Positions 6,624 through 9,463 of a stretch of 9,463 nucleotides of DNA are shown in pieces. This stretch comes from an uncultured Veillonella sp. (lineage in GTDB: Bacteria > Bacillota > Negativicutes > Veillonellales > Veillonellaceae). Every line of letters begins with the position of its first letter. Position 1 is the stretch's first letter. The notes below the pieces were generated by a model, which saw only the letters and a program-made list of their open reading frames with translations, was not told the DNA's origin and did not search any database. The translations under genes were made by a program, and so were the position numbers. The stretch covers positions 1-9,463 of the forward strand of contig NZ_CALLVP010000064.1 in NCBI RefSeq assembly GCF_938010505.1, in the 5' to 3' direction.

Positions 6624-6671
6624 ATATGGTATGCAATTGCAAATATGTATGATATTCAATTGATACCATAT
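6624..6671 (+). promoter_or_regulatory. Three-tier hairpin in the leader of the second hydrolase gene
   Basis: The outer stem is ATATGGTAT (6624-6632) with ATACCATAT (6663-6671), nine perfect pairs. A bulged G is followed by CAATTG (6634-6639) pairing with CAATTG (6657-6662). After a CA bulge, AATAT (6642-6646) pairs with ATATT (6652-6656) around a GTATG loop. That is 20 pairs with no mismatched pair, only two bulges on the 5' side. No T-run follows (next bases are GGTTTG), so it does not look like a terminator. It ends 40 bases before the ATG of the next gene. It could be an mRNA processing or stability element, a leader switch, or a DNA palindrome bound by a regulator. Confidence 0.6.
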
Positions 6672-6711
6672 GGTTTGTCGGTAATTGATGTATTCGATTG
6701 TGAGGTGTTAT

Positions 6712-7956
6712 ATGATTCAACGAGAGCGATTAGTTAAAGATTTTGATGCTATGGCCCAATTGACAGCACCTGGTGAGGGCATTAATCGCCTTGCTTTCAC
6801 CGATGCAGACTGGGAAGGGCGTCAATATATTATAGATCGCATGATTGATGCGGGTTTATCCGTTGAAATAGACGATTTTGGTAATGTCATTGGCTATAAG
6901 ATTGGTAAGAAACCAGATTTACCAGTTGTCATGGTAGGGTCTCATACAGATAGCGTACCCAATGGAGGCAATTACGATGGTGTGGTGGGCGTGTTATCTG
7001 CCATTGAAGTAATTCGTAGCATGGCTGACGATGGTTATGAACATGACCATACCATCGCTGTGGTATCCTTCATGTGTGAAGAGTCCGGTCGCTTTGGGGA
7101 TGCTACACTAGGTAGTAAGGCCATGCGTGGTGAATTAAGATTACAAGACTTACACCGATTGGTAGATAAACAAGGAATTTCCTTATACGAAGCATTGAAA
7201 GGTCGCAACTTAAATCCCGATGGGATTGAAGAAATGGAATATAAACGACCTGTAAAGTCTTTCACAGAAATTCATATAGAACAAGGCAAGGTGCTGGAGC
7301 ACGAACAGAAATCGATTGGCATTGTGACTGGTATTGCTGCGCCAGAGCGATTCTATGTGACCATTCGGGGTAATGCCGATCATAGTGGCGCTACGCCGAT
7401 GAACTTGCGTCATGATGCCCTATGTGGAGCCTCAAAAATCATCCTCGGCATCGAGGAGATTGCATCCATGCAAGAGGAGCCACCCGTGGTGGGTACTGTC
7501 GGCGTTGTGGAAGTTATGCCAGGGGCGATGAATGTTATCCCTGGAGCTGTGAAGCTAGGGGTAGATATTCGCAGCATATCTAAGGTAGCTCGCAATTCTG
7601 TAGTCACTCTCATTAAGGAATTTATCGATATTACTGCAGAAAAACGGGGATTATTTTATACAATTGAAACAATTGCACAGGACCATCCAGTGGAGATGCA
7701 CCCTGCGATGATTCGAGAAATCGAAGAGGCTGTTAAGTCTGTAGGTGTAGAATATATGACTATGCCGAGCGGTGCCGGTCATGATGCGATGCATTGGGCG
7801 GAGGCAGTTCCTACGGGAATGATTTTTATTCCATGTCGTGACGGCATCAGTCATAATCCTGCAGAATTTGCTGAAATGGATGATATCGTAACGGGTGCAG
7901 AGGTACTTGATAAGGTGCTTAGAAAACTTAGCTTGGAAGAAACAAAGCTTGTTTAA
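6712..7956 (+). CDS. M20-family Zn-dependent amidohydrolase (N-carbamoyl-L-amino acid / allantoate type)
   Basis: A 414-residue cytoplasmic metal-dependent hydrolase of the carbamoylase/allantoate amidohydrolase branch of M20. The binuclear site reads GSHTDS (76-81, His78), NYDG (87-90, Asp89), CEESGRF (122-128, Glu124), IHIEQG (187-192, His188) and ISHNP (379-383, His381). Further family motifs are DHSGATPM (223-230) and SGAGHDAMHW (353-362). The enzymes cut N-carbamoyl amino acids, ureidopropionate or allantoate, releasing ammonia and carbon dioxide; which substrate applies here cannot be read. The preferred ATG at 6712 has GAGG at 6702-6705 with a six-base spacer. A TTG at 6685 would add nine residues without a good ribosome site. 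It lies 195 bases after the AbgA-like gene with no terminator between, so read-through is likely; a weak separate promoter (TTGACT 6523-6528, AATAGT 6545-6550) is possible. A DcuC-type carrier follows. Confidence 0.9.
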   Translation: MIQRERLVKDFDAMAQLTAPGEGINRLAFTDADWEGRQYIIDRMIDAGLSVEIDDFGNVIGYKIGKKPDLPVVMVGSHTDSVPNGGNYDGVVGVLSAIEVIRSMADDGYEHDHTIAVVSFMCEESGRFGDATLGSKAMRGELRLQDLHRLVDKQGISLYEALKGRNLNPDGIEEMEYKRPVKSFTEIHIEQGKVLEHEQKSIGIVTGIAAPERFYVTIRGNADHSGATPMNLRHDALCGASKIILGIEEIASMQEEPPVVGTVGVVEVMPGAMNVIPGAVKLGVDIRSISKVARNSVVTLIKEFIDITAEKRGLFYTIETIAQDHPVEMHPAMIREIEEAVKSVGVEYMTMPSGAGHDAMHWAEAVPTGMIFIPCRDGISHNPAEFAEMDDIVTGAEVLDKVLRKLSLEETKLV

Positions 7957-8178
7957 TATACTTCTTTATGTAGTTATGTAGATAAGTAGTTATATAGTTA
8001 TATGATTATACTGTATATAATTAAGTGATTACTTTTACTATTGTTAGGCCTATTAGGTGTAAGACATAGATAGGACTATTGTATTTTGTATTTAGTGTTG
8101 TTAGTTGTGTATTGGGTGTAAAGTGTTTATAGAGGGGATATAGCTATCTTGCATCCTATGTACACGGATAGGAGAGTT
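7957..8178. other. Gene-free AT-rich spacer before the carrier gene
   Basis: No gene, strong terminator or convincing promoter is visible. TAGTTAT recurs several times in 7970-8003. A TATAAT at 8016-8021 lacks a fair -35. TAGGCCTA (8045-8052) is a perfect 8-bp palindrome. The region 8080-8130 is G/T-rich (many TTGT and GTGT strings), an odd strand bias next to the AT-rich first half. The spacer may be the untranslated leader of the carrier within a longer transcript. Confidence 0.4.
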
Positions 8179-9432
8179 ATGGTTATTACAGGTATTGTTA
8201 TCGTAGTAGCGACGTTTATCGCTATTATTAAACAGTTTGAAACACGGCTCGTTTTATTATTATCGGGATTATTGATGTGCTTTATTGGGGGCAATCTTGG
8301 AGCTGGTACGACAGCCTTTGTAAAAGAACTTACAAATCCAGGTCTTGTACCGACTATCTGTACGGTACTTGGCTTTAGCTACGTTATGGAATATACAAAA
8401 TGTACGGAGCATATGGTGTATTTCATTTCCGCAGGGCTTAAAAAGATGACTAAAATCATCATCCCAGGTGCCGTTATTATTACATTCTTAATTAATATTG
8501 CATTGCCAACAGCGGCAGGTTGTGCCGCTGCCGTAGGTGCGCTATTGATTCCGGCTTTAATTCGTTCTGGTGTGCACCCAGCGATGGCTGGTTCTGCTAT
8601 CTTCTTAGGTACATGGGGGAGCTCCTTGAGCCCAGGGCTTATGTTCAACCCTCAAGTAGCGCAACTGGCGGGGGTAGACGTAATGACAGTTATTGCGAGC
8701 TTCTCCATGCAAGCAATTATCGGTATCGTAGTGGCCGCTATTTTGCTTAATATCGTTGCTATCGTTAAGAAGGAGCATACAGGGTATGTGATGAAAAATG
8801 ATACTGCAGAGGAAAGTAAAGAGTTTAAGGTAAATTACTTCTATGCTATTATCCCTATCATTCCACTTGTTATGCTTGTACTCGGTAGTAAACAAGTAGC
8901 GGTGATTCCAGAAGTTTCCGTTCCCGTTTCCATGCTCATCGGTACAGCTATTGGTATTGTTGCAGTTCGTCCTAATGTGACAGACGCTGTTAAGAAGTTT
9001 TTCCGCGGTACTGGGGATGGTATGTGTGATGTCGTTGGCCTTATGGCTGCAGCAGCATGCTTCACAGCAGGGATGCAACTCATCGGGCTTACTAGTGCCC
9101 TTATTGATGGCATGAAGAATTCTCAACAAATCGCCCAAATAGGGGCAGCCTTTGGTCCGTTCTTATTGGCTGTTATCTCTGGTTCTGGTAATGCGGCAGC
9201 TCTTGCCTTTAACGGTGCTGTAACACCTCATGCAGCAGACTTTGGTTTTGGTATTATGCAACTTGGATCCATGGCTCAAATCGGTGCTGGTATCGGTCGA
9301 AGCATGAGTCCTGTAGCAGGAGCAGGTATCATCATTGCGGGACTTGCAGGTATCAACCCTATGGAGATGGCGAAACGCAATGCCGTACCTTGTATTATTG
9401 CAACCGTAGTCATTATGCTATTGTTACTCTAG
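8179..9432 (+). CDS. dcuC: DcuC-family anaerobic C4-dicarboxylate carrier
   Basis: A 417-residue inner-membrane carrier of the DcuC family, with about 10-12 hydrophobic helices and two inverted-repeat-like halves separated by a charged stretch (197-218). Family motifs are CTVLGFSYVMEYTKC (61-75), LPTAAGCAAAVGALLIP (109-125) and GTWGSSLSPG (144-153). The second-half counterparts are ISGSGNAAALAFN (333-345) and GRSMSPVAGAG (373-383). The ATG at 8179 is chosen because AGGAGA at 8170-8175 lies just upstream and the protein then begins in its first helix, as family members do. ATG 8158 or TTG 8149 would add residues but have no well-spaced ribosome site. DcuC proteins exchange or export succinate and other C4-dicarboxylates in anaerobic growth. 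The length is slightly below E. coli DcuC (about 460). Placed after two amidohydrolases, it might instead carry their substrate or an amino-acid product, since close relatives of this family are poorly characterised. Confidence 0.9.
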   Translation: MVITGIVIVVATFIAIIKQFETRLVLLLSGLLMCFIGGNLGAGTTAFVKELTNPGLVPTICTVLGFSYVMEYTKCTEHMVYFISAGLKKMTKIIIPGAVIITFLINIALPTAAGCAAAVGALLIPALIRSGVHPAMAGSAIFLGTWGSSLSPGLMFNPQVAQLAGVDVMTVIASFSMQAIIGIVVAAILLNIVAIVKKEHTGYVMKNDTAEESKEFKVNYFYAIIPIIPLVMLVLGSKQVAVIPEVSVPVSMLIGTAIGIVAVRPNVTDAVKKFFRGTGDGMCDVVGLMAAAACFTAGMQLIGLTSALIDGMKNSQQIAQIGAAFGPFLLAVISGSGNAAALAFNGAVTPHAADFGFGIMQLGSMAQIGAGIGRSMSPVAGAGIIIAGLAGINPMEMAKRNAVPCIIATVVIMLLLL

Positions 9433-9463
9433 TTCAATAAAACTATATTGTAAAAGAAAACCC

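Noticed and set aside
6549..6737. A 62-codon open frame starting with GTG between the two hydrolase genes
   Set aside because: No ribosome site precedes it, it overlaps the start of the next gene, its residues come from the local direct repeat and hairpin, and it resembles no family I know.
8016..8021. TATAAT as a promoter for the DcuC-type gene
   Set aside because: No acceptable -35 lies at 16-18 bases and the area is an AT-rich repeat tract. It is noted only within the spacer entry.
8605..9138. A 177-codon antisense frame inside the DcuC-type gene
   Set aside because: The sense strand is clearly a full-length DcuC-family gene. The antisense product is Cys/His/Asn-rich without a recognisable domain or ribosome site, as expected for a shadow frame.
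5011..9463. Defence system, mobile element or phage module
   Set aside because: All genes are recognisable metabolic or transport families with similar codon use, and no integrase, transposase, terminal repeats or toxin-like gene was seen.

Overview
The window is an ordinary-looking chromosomal stretch of an AT-rich anaerobic bacterium. Seven genes are all on the plus strand, each complete, with short AT-rich spacers and strong AGGAGG-type ribosome binding sites. The mix (a stand-alone EF-G paralogue, two drug/metabolite-type EamA permeases, M20 amidohydrolases and a DcuC-type carrier of anaerobes) and the overall feel of the proteins suggest a Negativicute such as Veillonella. This is inference from family resemblance, not proof. 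No rRNA, tRNA, CRISPR, transposase or phage gene is visible.

Left part (1-2300): an elongation factor G-like GTPase, not in a str operon. It carries altered switch residues (Tyr for the usual His after DTPG, RNVT for RGIT) and is followed by a clean intrinsic terminator.

Middle (2300-5010): a small YhcH/TabA-type cupin-like protein runs directly into an EamA-family permease (stop and start one base apart). A second EamA permease, about half identical to the first, follows. The tandem permeases are separated by a 13-bp AT-rich tandem repeat and a long hairpin. A second strong hairpin terminator closes this block.

Right part (5011-9463): a well-formed sigma-70-like promoter precedes an AbgA-like M20 amidohydrolase (aminobenzoyl-glutamate hydrolase type). 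Then come a second M20-family amidohydrolase of the N-carbamoyl-amino-acid/allantoate type and a DcuC-family carboxylate carrier. No terminator was seen between these three genes, so they may form one catabolic unit: uptake of an amide-linked acidic compound and its cleavage to amino acid, ammonia or an aryl amine. There is no AbgB or AbgT in the window, although in E. coli AbgA works with AbgB and AbgT. The spacer between the two hydrolases holds a 12-bp direct repeat and a long, nearly symmetrical three-tier hairpin that is not terminator-like. It is the most unusual non-coding structure here.

I found no strong case for a wholly new system. The best leads are the altered EF-G switch, the AbgA/carbamoylase/DcuC grouping and the hairpin leader.
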